A DNA stretch of 37,503 bases from a bacterium (GTDB lineage Bacteria; UBA9089; JASEIO01), in the NCBI GenBank assembly GCA_030017475.1, contig JASEIO010000013.1, positions 1 through 37,503 of the forward strand. The letters run 5' to 3'. This document shows positions 1-9,385 of this stretch, piece after piece. Numbering within the stretch: position 1 is the stretch's first letter; every line of letters starts with the position of its first letter. The notes beneath the pieces are model-generated. The model worked only from the letters and a program-made list of their open reading frames with translations, ran no database searches and had not been told where the DNA came from. The position numbers and the translations under genes were made by a program.

Positions 1-75
1 GTCAAGAATCACTTTGTAACCACCTATAGACACGGATATACACAGATTTCACTTATCTATGTATTATCTTTGTCT

Positions 76-2043
76 TCATTTGTGTTTAGATTCGTTCGAT
101 TCTTGGGATCTTAATTTAATAATCTCATCCCTTAGGCTTGCTGCCTTTTCAAATTCTAAGGCATCTGCGGCCCTTTTCATTTCATGCTCAAGCTCTAAGA
201 TCATTTCCCTTAAATCACCTTCCACTTTATATCCTACCTTTTTCTCCCTTAAATGAGGATGGGAAACAAGTGCCTCTTTCACCTCTTTTTTGATGCCCTT
301 CGGTGTGATGTGATGCCTTTCATTATACGCCAGCTGGATCTTTCTCCGCCTTTCGGTCTCCTCAATTGCCCTTTTCATAGAATGGGTTACGTCATCTGCA
401 TACATTATAACCTCTCCAGATATATTTCTCGCAGTCCTTCCAATTACCTGAATCAAAGACCTCTCTGACCTTAAAAACCCCTCTTTATCTGCATCTAAGA
501 TAGCTACTAATGATACCTCTGGAAGATCTAATCCTTCCCTTAGTAGATTTACCCCTACCAATACATCAAATTCACCAAGTCTTAAATCCCGCAAGATCTC
601 TACCCTTTCTAATGTATTTATCTCAGAATGAAGATATTTTACATTTATCCCCTTTTCATACAAATAATCAGCTAAATCCTCAGCCATCCTTTTGGTCAAG
701 GTAGTGACTAAGACCCTCTCCTTTTTCTTTACCCGACTATTGATTCTATGAATAAGGTCATCAATCTGAGACGTAGTTTCCTTTACTCGAATCACTGGAT
801 CAACCAATCCCGTTGGTCTTATTATCTGTTCTACAACCTGACGACTTCTTCTTATCTCAAATGGCGAAGGGGTAGCAGAAACGTAAATCGTTTGAGGCAT
901 AAGGCGCTGGAATTCAGAGAATTTCAGCGGTCTATGGTCATAAGCCGATGGCAATCTAAATCCATGCTCAATCAGGCTTCTTTTTCTTGAAAGATTGCCC
1001 TCATACATCCCTTGCAACTGTGGGATAGTTACATGAGACTCATCAATCACCATTAAATAATGCTCTGGAAAATAATCAAGTAAGACCCCAGGCCGCTCCC
1101 CTGGAAGCCTTCCGTCTAAATGTCTTGAATAATTCTCAATCCCTGGACAATAGCCAGTTTCCCTCATTAGCTCCATATCATACCTTGTTCGACTTTCTAA
1201 CCTTTGCGCTTCGAGTAACTTACCCTTAGAGCGTAATTCTATTAATCTCTCTTTTAGCTCCTCCTCAATGGTCAAAAGGGCATGTTCAATCCTTGGGGTG
1301 GTAGTAACAAAATGTCTTGCCGGATAGATAACAACCCTGTCTAATTCCAATAATACCTCTCCTGTTGTGTGATCAAATCCCCTTATCCTTTCTATCTCAT
1401 CCCCAAATAGCTCCACTCTTATAGGCCTCTCCTCATATGCAGGAAAGATCTCTATTACATCCCCCCTAACCCTAAATCTTCCGCGATAGAAATCGTAATC
1501 CGATCTCTCATATTGAAGCTCAATTAGCCTTCGTAATATATCCTCTCTCTCCATCACCTTTCCTTTCTCAAGCAATAACACTAACTCACGGTAATTCTTT
1601 GGTGCCCCAATCCCGTAGATACAAGAGACAGATGCAACCACAATAACATCCGTAGAGGTCAAAAGAGAGCGGGTGGTAGAAAGTCTCAATCTATCAATCT
1701 CCTGATTAATGGATGAATCCTTCTCAATGTAGGTATCTGTTTGAGGGATATATGCCTCTGGTTGATAATAATCATAGAATGAGACAAAGTACTCAACCCG
1801 ATTATTCGGAAAAAACTCCCGGAATTCATTATACAATTGAGCAGCCAAGGTTTTATTGTGTGATATAACTAATGTAGGTCTATTTACCCTTGAAATCACA
1901 TTAGCAATAGTAAATGTCTTTCCACTCCCAGTAACCCCTAACAAGGTCTGCTCTTTATATCCCTTGTTTATTCCTGCGACTAAGCGCTCAATTGCCTTTG
2001 GCTGATCTCCCTTTGGCGATAAATCTGTAACCAATTGAAACAT
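76..2043 (-). CDS. uvrB: UvrABC excinuclease subunit B
   Basis: UvrB is the damage-verifying, helicase-like subunit of nucleotide excision repair; it receives lesions from UvrA and recruits UvrC. Seen: Walker A GVTGSGKT at residues 36-43; the [14 protein letters not shown] beta-hairpin region (about 91-103) that clamps the damaged strand; a DESH Walker B-type box in the middle; helicase C-terminal motifs with QVIGRTARN; and a C-terminal UVR domain (about 613-650) that contacts UvrC or UvrA. Length of 655 residues is normal for the family. The ATG is preceded by AAAGGGTG as ribosome binding site. The gene stands alone and diverges from hemB across about 200 bp. Confidence 0.98.
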   Translation of the reverse strand: MFQLVTDLSPKGDQPKAIERLVAGINKGYKEQTLLGVTGSGKTFTIANVISRVNRPTLVISHNKTLAAQLYNEFREFFPNNRVEYFVSFYDYYQPEAYIPQTDTYIEKDSSINQEIDRLRLSTTRSLLTSTDVIVVASVSCIYGIGAPKNYRELVLLLEKGKVMEREDILRRLIELQYERSDYDFYRGRFRVRGDVIEIFPAYEERPIRVELFGDEIERIRGFDHTTGEVLLELDRVVIYPARHFVTTTPRIEHALLTIEEELKERLIELRSKGKLLEAQRLESRTRYDMELMRETGYCPGIENYSRHLDGRLPGERPGVLLDYFPEHYLMVIDESHVTIPQLQGMYEGNLSRKRSLIEHGFRLPSAYDHRPLKFSEFQRLMPQTIYVSATPSPFEIRRSRQVVEQIIRPTGLVDPVIRVKETTSQIDDLIHRINSRVKKKERVLVTTLTKRMAEDLADYLYEKGINVKYLHSEINTLERVEILRDLRLGEFDVLVGVNLLREGLDLPEVSLVAILDADKEGFLRSERSLIQVIGRTARNISGEVIMYADDVTHSMKRAIEETERRRKIQLAYNERHHITPKGIKKEVKEALVSHPHLREKKVGYKVEGDLREMILELEHEMKRAADALEFEKAASLRDEIIKLRSQESNESKHK

Positions 2044-2050
2044 ATTCTAC

Positions 2051-2068
2051 ACCCTTTCTTATAAGGGT
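2051..2068 (-). promoter_or_regulatory. Small hairpin covering the uvrB ribosome binding site
   Basis: ACCCTT and AAGGGT form a 6-bp inverted repeat with a 6-nt loop. On the minus strand the 3' arm contains the AAGGGTG Shine-Dalgarno of uvrB, so the folded leader could occlude it. The repeat is seen; the regulatory role is inference and the stem is weak. Confidence 0.25.
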
Positions 2069-2133
2069 ACCACAAAATCAAAAAAATGGCAAGATGATTC
2101 CATTAACAAAATCCTTTGACAAGTGCTAATCAC

Positions 2134-2168
2134 AAAACTATTGACAGGATAGTTTTTGTTATGATAAT
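2134..2168 (+). promoter_or_regulatory. hemB operon promoter with overlapping inverted repeat
   Basis: A sigma70-type promoter is readable: TTGACA at 2141-2146, 16-nt spacer, GATAAT at 2163-2168, about 80 nt before hemB. A perfect 8-bp inverted repeat, AAAACTAT (2134-2141) and ATAGTTTT (2149-2156) with 7 nt between, straddles the -35 box. That placement suits a repressor site; the regulator is unknown. A second TTGACA at 2116-2121 has no convincing -10. Confidence 0.6.
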
Positions 2169-2245
2169 ATAAACCCAGGCTTTAATCTTGCCTTTCTCCA
2201 TCATTAAAAAAGGCGAAATTGAGGTTAGGATAAGGATGAGATAAA

Positions 2246-3217
2246 ATGGATTTTCCTTTTTATCGACCAAGAAGGCTCCGTAGATCAGAGGATTTAAGAA
2301 GATTGATTAGAGAGACAAGGGTATCCATTGATGATTTAATCATGCCTTATTTTGTGGTTCATGGTAAGGAAGTCAAGGAAGAGATCCACTCCATGCCAGG
2401 AAATTTCCGCTTTTCAGTAGATGAGTTAGTTAAGGAGATCAAGGAGGTTAAACAATTGGGTATACCTGCTATCCTCCTATTTGGCATACCTAATAAAAAA
2501 GACGAGAAGGCACGAGAGGCTTATGCCAAAGATGGTATAATTCAACAGGCTATATCTGCAATTAAGGATAGTGTACCTGATATAATCGTAATTACTGATG
2601 TCTGCCTTTGTGGATATATGAGTCATGGTCATTGTGGAATAGTTGAGAATGGAGAGATTCTTAATGACCCTACCTTAGAATTATTAGCTAAGACAGCGCT
2701 ATCCCATGTAGAGGCTGGAGCAGATATGGTGGCTCCATCAGATATGATGGATGGAAGGGTTCGTGCAATTCGTAGGGTTCTTGATGAGAATGGGTTTTCG
2801 CATATCCCAATTATGGCATATTCTGCAAAATATGCCTCTTCATTTTATGGTCCATTTAGAGAGGCGGTTTTCTCAACCCCTGCCTTTGGAGACAGAAGCT
2901 CTTACCAAATGGATCCCGCAAATTCAGACGAAGGATTACGGGAGGTTAGGCAGGATATTTCGGAAGGGGCAGATATAGTGATGGTAAAACCAGCTTTAGC
3001 ATATCTTGATGTTATCTATAGGGTGAAAAAGGAGTTTTCCTATCCAGTAGCAGCATATAACGTAAGTGGTGAATACTCAATGATTAAGGCTGCGGATAAA
3101 ATGGGTTGGATTGATGGGAAAAAGGTTACGTTAGAGATATTAACCTCAATAAAAAGGGCAGGCGCTGATATGATCCTAACTTATTTTGCTAAACAAGTAG
3201 CCAAATGGTTAAGATAG
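2246..3217 (+). CDS. hemB: Delta-aminolevulinic acid dehydratase (porphobilinogen synthase)
   Basis: Condenses two 5-aminolevulinate molecules to porphobilinogen, the first step common to heme, siroheme and corrinoids, in the cytoplasm. Seen: the zinc-binding cysteine cluster [14 protein letters not shown] with C120, C122 and C130; Schiff-base lysines K195 (in [17 protein letters not shown]) and K248 (in IVMVKPA). These match the zinc-dependent class. Length of 323 residues is typical. It is first in an operon with a radical SAM gene and two siroheme decarboxylase-type genes, so its product probably feeds the siroheme branch. The promoter and possible operator lie about 80 nt upstream. Confidence 0.98.
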   Translation: MDFPFYRPRRLRRSEDLRRLIRETRVSIDDLIMPYFVVHGKEVKEEIHSMPGNFRFSVDELVKEIKEVKQLGIPAILLFGIPNKKDEKAREAYAKDGIIQQAISAIKDSVPDIIVITDVCLCGYMSHGHCGIVENGEILNDPTLELLAKTALSHVEAGADMVAPSDMMDGRVRAIRRVLDENGFSHIPIMAYSAKYASSFYGPFREAVFSTPAFGDRSSYQMDPANSDEGLREVRQDISEGADIVMVKPALAYLDVIYRVKKEFSYPVAAYNVSGEYSMIKAADKMGWIDGKKVTLEILTSIKRAGADMILTYFAKQVAKWLR

Positions 3218-3225
3218 GTGTAATT

Positions 3226-4218
3226 ATGCTTATCTCTTGGAATACCACTTGGGTGTGTAATCTAAGGTGTAGGCATTGTTACAGAGATGCAGGAAAAAAG
3301 GCAAAGGATGAATTGTCTACCTCAGAAGGAAAACTGTTACTTGAAGAGATTGGGGGGTCTGGATTTAAAAGAATAGTCTTTTCAGGTGGCGAGCCACTTC
3401 TAAGAAAAGATATATATGAACTGGTGAGATATGCCAAGGATTTAGGATTAGATTCAGTGTTTGGTACAAATGGAACCTTGATTTCACCCGAAGTGGCTCG
3501 CATGTTGAAATTAGCTGGTGCAACAAGGATTGGGATAAGCCTTGATTCCCTCCGTGAAAATATTCATGATGACTTTAGGCAGGTTAAGGGGGCATATAGA
3601 AAGGCAATCTCTGGGATGAAGAGTTGTAAGATGGTAGGTTTAGAATTCCAGATCCATACCACTGTGATGGAATTTAATTACGATGAGATAGAAGAGATAT
3701 CTAACTTTTCAGAAAGGATTGGGGCAGAGGCATATCACATCTTTTTCTTAATCCCAACTGGGAGAGCAAGAGACTATCAATATTCAAAGAGAGGCGTTCA
3801 GCAGTGGGCAAAAATGTATGAGAGTTTATTACAAAGGATCTTGATCAAACAAAAAGAGATAGATATTGAATTAAAACCAACATGTGCTCCACAATTTGTG
3901 CGACAGGCTTTGCAGATGAATATCCCTATACGATTTAAAAAGGGCTGTTTAGCTGGAATCAGCTACTGCTGTATATTGCCTAATGGGGATGTCCATCCCT
4001 GTCCCTATTTACCAATAAATGCAGGAAATATAAGAGAAAAAGGCTTTAAGGAAATCTGGGAGGAGGCAGATATCCTTTTGAAATTAAGGAGTAGGAACTA
4101 TAAAGGAAAATGCGGTAGATGTGACTATAAGGAATCTTGCGGCGGATGTCGAGCTCGGGCCTATTTTTACAGCGAAGACTATATGGGAGAAGATCCTTTC
4201 TGCTTATACAATGGATGA
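3226..4218 (+). CDS. NirJ2/AhbC-D-like radical SAM heme biosynthesis protein
   Basis: Radical SAM/SPASM enzyme of the family acting on siroheme-derived porphyrins in the alternative heme or heme d1 pathway. Seen: cluster motif CNLRCRHC (C11, C15, C18), GGEP at about 54-57, and a Cys-rich C-terminal SPASM region (SYCC, HPCPYLP, CGRCDYKESCGGC, DPFC) for extra Fe-S clusters. The N-terminus MLISWNTTWVCNLRC and the YRDAG that follows are typical of the NirJ2 group. An upstream ATG at 3205 overlaps hemB, but 3226 is preferred because AGGTG lies 5 nt before it and it matches the family N-terminus. The next gene overlaps by 8 nt. Whether it is a deacetylase (AhbC-like), a propionate decarboxylase (AhbD-like) or a heme d1 enzyme cannot be told from sequence alone. 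Confidence 0.88.
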   Translation: MLISWNTTWVCNLRCRHCYRDAGKKAKDELSTSEGKLLLEEIGGSGFKRIVFSGGEPLLRKDIYELVRYAKDLGLDSVFGTNGTLISPEVARMLKLAGATRIGISLDSLRENIHDDFRQVKGAYRKAISGMKSCKMVGLEFQIHTTVMEFNYDEIEEISNFSERIGAEAYHIFFLIPTGRARDYQYSKRGVQQWAKMYESLLQRILIKQKEIDIELKPTCAPQFVRQALQMNIPIRFKKGCLAGISYCCILPNGDVHPCPYLPINAGNIREKGFKEIWEEADILLKLRSRNYKGKCGRCDYKESCGGCRARAYFYSEDYMGEDPFCLYNG

Positions 4219-4657
4219 GATTGATAAAAGAATCTTAATCGAAACTCAGATAAACTTTCCTTTATGTAAAAGACCATTTAAGGTACTTGCAGATAGATTT
4301 GGTATAACTGAAGAAGAGGTGCTTTGTAAAATAAGGCGTTTGAAAAGAAAAGGGTTTATCCGAAGAATCTCTCCATCATTTGATTCAAGGCGACTTGGTT
4401 TTGTCTCCACCTTAATAGCTATGAAGGTACCTAAAGAGAAAATAGAGGATGTAGCCAATATTGTCAATCGCTACGATGGGGTTACCCATAACTATGAGAG
4501 GCAATATGAATATAATCTCTGGTTTACGTTGATAAGTGAGTCAAATGAAAGGCTGGAAGAGATTATAAATGGGATAAAAGAAAAGACCGGGATAGATCAA
4601 ATCCTAAATCTACCTTCACTTCGGGTTTTTAAGATTGATGTGAATTTAATACTATAA
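4211..4657 (+). CDS. ahbA: Siroheme decarboxylase subunit AhbA/NirD-like (AsnC/Lrp fold)
   Basis: AhbA pairs with AhbB to decarboxylate siroheme to 12,18-didecarboxysiroheme; the homologous NirD/L/G/H do the same for heme d1. Seen: an N-terminal Lrp-like winged helix (LADRFGITEEEVLCKIRRLKRKGFIRR) and the family block VTHNYERQYEYNLWFTL in the second domain, which separates these enzymes from true AsnC regulators. The start chosen is the ATG at 4211, overlapping the radical SAM stop (ATGGATGA), which gives 148 residues. A longer frame from 4121 would add 30 residues that merely re-read the radical SAM gene. It is translationally coupled to its upstream neighbour and followed by ahbB. Confidence 0.9.
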   Translation: MDEIDKRILIETQINFPLCKRPFKVLADRFGITEEEVLCKIRRLKRKGFIRRISPSFDSRRLGFVSTLIAMKVPKEKIEDVANIVNRYDGVTHNYERQYEYNLWFTLISESNERLEEIINGIKEKTGIDQILNLPSLRVFKIDVNLIL

Positions 4658-4677
4658 ATAAATATTGGGGTTGTATA

Positions 4678-5154
4678 ATGTTAAATGATTTAGACCGAAA
4701 GGTCATCCAGTGTTTGCAAGAGGATCTACCCGTAGTGAAGGAGCCCTTTAAAGAGATAGCCAAGAATCTGAAAGTAGATGAAGAGAGGTTATTGACAAAG
4801 ATTAATGGGTATATAAAAGAAGGGATAATTAGAAGATTTGGTGCTACACTTAATCATAGATTATTAGGCTTTAAGGCAAATGCCTTAGTGGTTTGGCGAG
4901 TTCCCAAGGAAAGGATTCAAGCAATTGGAAGCCTTATGGCATCGATTAACGAAGTCAGTCACTGTTATGAAAGGGCTACAACATCTTGCTGGAATTATAA
5001 TCTGTTCACCATGATCCATGCCAGGTCAAAAAGGGTGTGTGAAGGAATTATAAGGGATATCTCTGAAAAGATAAAGATAAAGGACTATAAGATTATATAT
5101 AGCATAAAAGAGTTTAAAAAAAGCCCTATGAAATACTGGACGACTTTCGAATAA
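4678..5154 (+). CDS. ahbB: Siroheme decarboxylase subunit AhbB/NirL-like
   Basis: Partner of AhbA in the siroheme decarboxylase. Seen: Lrp-type N-terminal helix-turn-helix, IIRRFGATLNHRLLGFKANA, then VSHCYERATTSCWNYNLFTMIH and the C-terminal block YSIKEFKKSPMKYW, all characteristic of the AhbB/NirL side of the family. At 158 residues it is family size. It starts 20 nt after ahbA, preceded by TTGGGG as a weak ribosome binding site. It is the last gene of the hemB operon and converges on secA. No second NirJ/AhbC-D gene or siroheme synthase lies in the window, so the remaining steps must be encoded elsewhere. Confidence 0.92.
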   Translation: MLNDLDRKVIQCLQEDLPVVKEPFKEIAKNLKVDEERLLTKINGYIKEGIIRRFGATLNHRLLGFKANALVVWRVPKERIQAIGSLMASINEVSHCYERATTSCWNYNLFTMIHARSKRVCEGIIRDISEKIKIKDYKIIYSIKEFKKSPMKYWTTFE

Positions 5155-5296
5155 AGATTTGAAGTACTACGAAATCCGAGAAAAGTAGTGACTGATTTAC
5201 CCATTAGAAATCCCACCCTTTGAGCAGGGATGACATTCCTACAAATTTTATAGTAATGGCAAGGTTTAATGACCCACCTGAGCTCTCTAACGGGGT

Positions 5297-7744
5297 TTAC
5301 TTATTCAAACAACAGTATTTATACTTCCTTCCTGATCCACAGGGACAAGGTGCATTCCTTCCAATCTTTTTCTTCATAGGACCTTCTATTTCTCTTGGTG
5401 AGTGCCTTTCATGTTTTCTATCTTCTACTAATCTTACCTTAAAGATATATTCTACTACCTCTTCCTTAATCCGAGTAATAAGCGCCTCAAACATAGAAAA
5501 TGCTTCGTGTTTATATTCAACCAATGGATCCCTTTGTCCATAAGCACGCAAGCCTATTCCTTCCTTCAATGAATCCATTGCATACAGGTGATCTTTCCAT
5601 GATTTATCCAATACCTGTAGCATAATTAAACGTTCTAATTGACGAATATTCTCTTCCCCCATCTCCTTCTCCCTTATAGTGTAAACCCGGTTTATTTCAC
5701 TAATTATAGAACCTTTCAAATCATTTTGATCTACCCTAAGATTGAAACCAAAGAGTTGAGCCACCCTTCTTTCCAAAGATTCTAAATCAGGTTCTTCGGA
5801 TGAGTTGACATAAGTCGTAACCAAATTATCTACTACATCTTCAATCATCTCCTGGATTCTTCCTTTTAAATCTTCCTCTTTTAAGATCAAATCCCTTTCC
5901 TTATAAATAATCTCTCTTTGGGTATTCATTACATCATCGTACTCGAGGAGATTCTTTCTTATATCAAAATTATAAGCCTCTACCTGTTTTTGAGCCCTTT
6001 CAATCGAGCGTGTGATCCATGGATGTTCAACAATCGGCTTTCCTTTTTCTATATTTAACCTATCCGCTAAACCCTTAAGCCTATCTCCACCAAAGATCCT
6101 TAGCAAATCGTCTTCTAAGGATAGGTAAAATCTCGATGACCCTGGATCTCCTTGTCGACCAGATCTTCCACGTAATTGATTATCAATACGCCGTGCCTCA
6201 TGACGTTCTGTTCCAATGATATGTAAACCTCCCAAATCTCTCACCCCATCACCTAAGACAATATCTGTACCCCGCCCTGCCATGTTTGTAGCAATAGTCA
6301 CTGCCTTCTTTTGCCCTGCTCGAGCTACAATTTGCGCCTCTTTTTCATGATGCTTGGCGTTTAAAACCTGATGGGGAATACCTTTTTTCCGCAGCATCTT
6401 ACTCAATCTCTCTGACTTTTCTACAGAGAGAGTTCCTACCAAGCAAGGTCTGCCAACTCGGTATAGCTCCTCAATCTCCGAAACCACAGCCTCAAACTTT
6501 TCCCTTTCTGTCCGATAGATTACATCCTCGAAATCATTCCTTATCATTGGCTTATTGGTAGGGATTACCACTACATCCAATCCATATATCTTGTCAAATT
6601 CCTCTGCCTCGGTATCTGCTGTACCTGTCATTCCAGCTAATTTTTTATACATCCGAAAATAGTTTTGGAAGGTGATAGTAGCCAAGGTTTGACTTTCAGA
6701 AGCTATTTTTACCCCTTCTTTTGCCTCTAAAGCCTGATGAAGCCCTTCTGAGTATCTTCTACCAGGCATTAGTCTTCCTGTAAATTCATCTACAATTACC
6801 ACCTGTCCTTCTTTCACTACATAATCAACATCTAATTTGAATAGGTTATAGGCCTTTAAGGCCTGGTTGATATGGTGTACCCAATCCATGTTATGTGGCT
6901 TAAAAAGATTCCCAACACCTAATAAGCCCTCTACCCTTTTTACTCCTTCCTCGGTTAAGGCACAAGTCCGAGCCTTTTCATCAACCTGATAATCACGATC
7001 CTTTTTTAATCTATGGACGATTCTATCTGCCTTATAGTATTTAGAGGTTGATTCATCTACGGGTCCAGAGATTATCAAAGGGGTTCTTGCCTCATCAATT
7101 AGGATTGAGTCTACCTCATCAACAATTGCAAAATTATGCCCCCTTTGTACCTTTAATCTCTTATCTTGAACCATATTATCCCTTAAATAATCAAAACCAA
7201 ATTCATTATTTGTTCCATAGGTGATATCAGCTTGATATGCAATTTGCCGTTCCGAGGTCCCCATATCATGTTGAATCAATCCTACTGTCAATCCCAAAAA
7301 TTCATATATAGGTCCCATCCAATACCGGTCTCTTTTAGCCAAATAATCATTAACTGTAACTAAGTGAACCCCCTTTCCACTCAAGGCATTAAGATAAAGT
7401 GGCAGAGTAGCTACCAATGTCTTGCCTTCCCCTGTTTTCATCTCTGCAATCTTACCCTGATGTAAAACCACCCCACCCATAATCTGCACATCAAAATGCC
7501 GCATATTTATAGTCCTTTTTGCCACTTCCCTTACTACAGAAAATGCCTCTTCTAAGATATCATCTAATGTCTCTCCTTTGCGTAACCTTTCCTTAAACTC
7601 AGGCGTCTTATCTTTCAATTGAGAATCGCTTAACTTACTAACGTCATGCTCCAATCGATTGATTCTCTCCACTACGGGCTGCAATCTTTTTAAATCCCTT
7701 TCTTGTTTGGTTCCAAATATCTTCTTCAATACAGTACTAATCAT
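5297..7744 (-). CDS. secA: Preprotein translocase ATPase SecA
   Basis: SecA drives post-translational export of unfolded preproteins through SecYEG. Seen: Walker A TGEGKT at about residues 104-109 in [30 protein letters not shown] as Walker B and DEAD-like box; [10 protein letters not shown] and [12 protein letters not shown] helicase motifs; helical scaffold; and the C-terminal zinc finger [13 protein letters not shown], which binds SecB or ribosomes. The 815 residues put it at the compact end of the family. The start ATG is preceded by GGTGGT. It follows ogt on the same strand with a 53-nt gap, so the two may be cotranscribed. Confidence 0.98.
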   Translation of the reverse strand: MISTVLKKIFGTKQERDLKRLQPVVERINRLEHDVSKLSDSQLKDKTPEFKERLRKGETLDDILEEAFSVVREVAKRTINMRHFDVQIMGGVVLHQGKIAEMKTGEGKTLVATLPLYLNALSGKGVHLVTVNDYLAKRDRYWMGPIYEFLGLTVGLIQHDMGTSERQIAYQADITYGTNNEFGFDYLRDNMVQDKRLKVQRGHNFAIVDEVDSILIDEARTPLIISGPVDESTSKYYKADRIVHRLKKDRDYQVDEKARTCALTEEGVKRVEGLLGVGNLFKPHNMDWVHHINQALKAYNLFKLDVDYVVKEGQVVIVDEFTGRLMPGRRYSEGLHQALEAKEGVKIASESQTLATITFQNYFRMYKKLAGMTGTADTEAEEFDKIYGLDVVVIPTNKPMIRNDFEDVIYRTEREKFEAVVSEIEELYRVGRPCLVGTLSVEKSERLSKMLRKKGIPHQVLNAKHHEKEAQIVARAGQKKAVTIATNMAGRGTDIVLGDGVRDLGGLHIIGTERHEARRIDNQLRGRSGRQGDPGSSRFYLSLEDDLLRIFGGDRLKGLADRLNIEKGKPIVEHPWITRSIERAQKQVEAYNFDIRKNLLEYDDVMNTQREIIYKERDLILKEEDLKGRIQEMIEDVVDNLVTTYVNSSEEPDLESLERRVAQLFGFNLRVDQNDLKGSIISEINRVYTIREKEMGEENIRQLERLIMLQVLDKSWKDHLYAMDSLKEGIGLRAYGQRDPLVEYKHEAFSMFEALITRIKEEVVEYIFKVRLVEDRKHERHSPREIEGPMKKKIGRNAPCPCGSGRKYKYCCLNK

Positions 7745-7759
7745 AATTAACCACCATTT

Positions 7760-7779
7760 TCTAAAGTCTCATCTTTAGA
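7760..7779 (-). promoter_or_regulatory. Short hairpin in the secA leader
   Basis: TCTAAAG and CTTTAGA form a perfect 7-bp stem with a 6-nt loop, ending close to the GGTGGT ribosome binding site of secA. It could modulate secA translation; no SecM-like arrest peptide gene is seen. Function is inference. Confidence 0.25.
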
Positions 7780-7797
7780 TTTCATGCCCACCTCTAT

Positions 7798-8304
7798 CTA
7801 TGCGTGGCAGTTGTTCCCCACCCTTTCTATCTCAAGTAATCTCTCCTTCCAAATTATTCCTCCAGAAAATCCACTTAGACTACCATTAAATCCTATCACT
7901 CTATGACAAGGGATTATAATTGGCAATGGATTCCGCTTTAATGCCTGTCCTACTGCCCGATAGGAAACAGGACAGCCAATTCGCTCTGCTACCCATTTAT
8001 AAGAGTGTGTTTCACCCCAGGGTATAGATCTTGTAACCTCCCATATCTTCTTTTGATAAGAGGTAGCCTTTTCAAGATCTAATGGGTAATCAAAAAGACA
8101 CCTCCTACCTTGGAAGTAAGAAGTGAGCTCATCCCGCAAGGACTTAAAGTACTCATCATCCCTCCTCCCTTCAAACCCATTCTTAATGCTTGATAAAATG
8201 GAGGATTTACTCCCCTGTGGCAAGATCAATCTGGATAGGCCAGCGGATGTTGCAGCCACTCCCACAAATCCATATCTTGTCTTAAAAATGGTATATATTA
8301 ACAT
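7798..8304 (-). CDS. ogt: Methylated-DNA--[protein]-cysteine S-methyltransferase (Ogt type)
   Basis: Suicide repair protein that transfers the alkyl group from O6-alkylguanine to its own cysteine. Seen: active-site PCHRVIG (Cys at about residue 133), the helix-turn-helix region with YRAVGQALKRNPLPIIIPCHR including the arginine finger, and a C-terminal GFSGGIIWKERLLEIE. The 168 residues are typical of Ogt without an Ada domain. ATG at 8304 is preferred over a TTG at 8310 because the promoter places the transcription start at about 8303-8305, so the TTG would probably not be transcribed. A small N-terminal domain is present but divergent. Confidence 0.93.
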   Translation of the reverse strand: MLIYTIFKTRYGFVGVAATSAGLSRLILPQGSKSSILSSIKNGFEGRRDDEYFKSLRDELTSYFQGRRCLFDYPLDLEKATSYQKKIWEVTRSIPWGETHSYKWVAERIGCPVSYRAVGQALKRNPLPIIIPCHRVIGFNGSLSGFSGGIIWKERLLEIERVGNNCHA

Positions 8305-8310
8305 AATCAA

Positions 8311-8339
8311 ATTCTACAACAATTGAATGATTATGTCAA
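8311..8339 (-). promoter_or_regulatory. ogt promoter implying a leaderless mRNA
   Basis: On the minus strand TTGACA (8339-8334), 17-nt spacer, TAGAAT (8316-8311): a near-consensus sigma70 promoter. The ATG of ogt begins 7 nt after the -10 box, so the predicted +1 falls on or next to the start codon, and no Shine-Dalgarno can be present. Confidence 0.7.
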
Positions 8340-8385
8340 TGAAAAATTGGGTTAGAAACCGAGGGGAATTAAAGGCAGGTCTTTT

Positions 8386-9303
8386 TTAAATAAGATTAAA
8401 CCTGACTAAAAGCGAAAGGGCGTGATTTTCCCCTAAATTTCCATAAGGAGAGAAGGCATAATCTACTACAAAGCGTGATATATTAAATCCTATACCACCT
8501 GATACCCCAGGACCTTCATCCTGCGGACCTGTTGTATATCCACATCTTAAAGCCATTATATTCTTAATCCAGTACTCCACACCAATTCCTCCATAGAATT
8601 CGTTATCCTGTGGAATGGTAAAGTCTGCGGCCAAAATGAGACTCGTTAGCGGCTTGAAGGACAACCCTAGTTTAAAATTTAGAGGTAAAGGATTGTCCTC
8701 CTTAACAAATTTTATATCTTGACCTAAGTTCTTAATTACTAACCCTAAGCTCAGATCTTTTATAGGTACCTTACAAAACAACCCTAAATCAACAGCAAAC
8801 CCAGAAGCATCTTCATTTTCAATCTTCTCGGAGATATAATTAAAACTTCCTCCAAAAAGGATCACCTTCCCAAACCTTTTTCCATAAGCCAAACTTACAC
8901 ACATACTATTAGCTGAATAGTCACCTATAGATACAGCCCTTACATCATACCCAGGTATATCCTTATGTCCCAAATAGACAACCCCTATCCCAAATGCACC
9001 AATACGAGTTGGCTGAACAAGTCCTATACTACCAAAGTTTATATCCTGGAAATGGGATATGTATGAAAAAGTAGCCTCAAGACCTTTAATCTGCCCTAAT
9101 CCTGCAGGATTCCAATATAAGGTACTTACATCATCTGCTATAGCATTAAAGGCTCCTCCCATTCCGATTGCTCTTGCTCCTTTCGAAATCTTCAAAAATT
9201 GTGCTGAAGTTGTACCTACATCCGCTTCTTCACCTGAAACCTGTAAGCTTTGGCAAAAAAGAGATATCCCAATTAACATAATAATTATCATACCCTTTCT
9301 CAT
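8386..9303 (-). CDS. PorV/PorQ-family outer-membrane protein
   Basis: Predicted outer-membrane beta-barrel of the PorV/UPF0164 kind; PorV is the shuttle that delivers type IX secretion cargo to the cell surface. Seen: signal peptide (MRKGMIIIMLIGISLFCQSLQVSG), then the family N-terminal block AQFLKISKGARAIGMGGAFNAIADD followed by STLYWNPAGLG, and about 260 residues of amphipathic strands ending in a short hydrophobic terminus (LLVRFNLI). ATG at 9303 is chosen because GGGAGG lies 6 nt before it; a longer frame to 9351 lacks one. It follows the 1590-residue cargo-like gene by 82 nt on the same strand, which suggests a functional pair. A generic fatty-acid-transporter-like barrel remains possible. 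Confidence 0.82.
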   Translation of the reverse strand: MRKGMIIIMLIGISLFCQSLQVSGEEADVGTTSAQFLKISKGARAIGMGGAFNAIADDVSTLYWNPAGLGQIKGLEATFSYISHFQDINFGSIGLVQPTRIGAFGIGVVYLGHKDIPGYDVRAVSIGDYSANSMCVSLAYGKRFGKVILFGGSFNYISEKIENEDASGFAVDLGLFCKVPIKDLSLGLVIKNLGQDIKFVKEDNPLPLNFKLGLSFKPLTSLILAADFTIPQDNEFYGGIGVEYWIKNIMALRCGYTTGPQDEGPGVSGGIGFNISRFVVDYAFSPYGNLGENHALSLLVRFNLI

Positions 9304-9385
9304 CTCAAACCTCCCTTGTCCTTTTTCTTTAGAAAAGAAAAAGCGACACAAAAAGAAACTTTAAGGAAAATATTTTCAACAAGCC

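Noticed and set aside
1-75. Possible dispersed repeat (ACACGGATATACACAGATT-like) after uvrB
   Set aside because: Only one copy in the window, so a repeat cannot be shown.
5155-5296. Terminator between the convergent ahbB and secA
   Set aside because: CCCT and AGGG around 5215-5230 make only a 4-bp stem and no T-run follows; ACTAC/GTAGT near 5165-5190 is equally weak.
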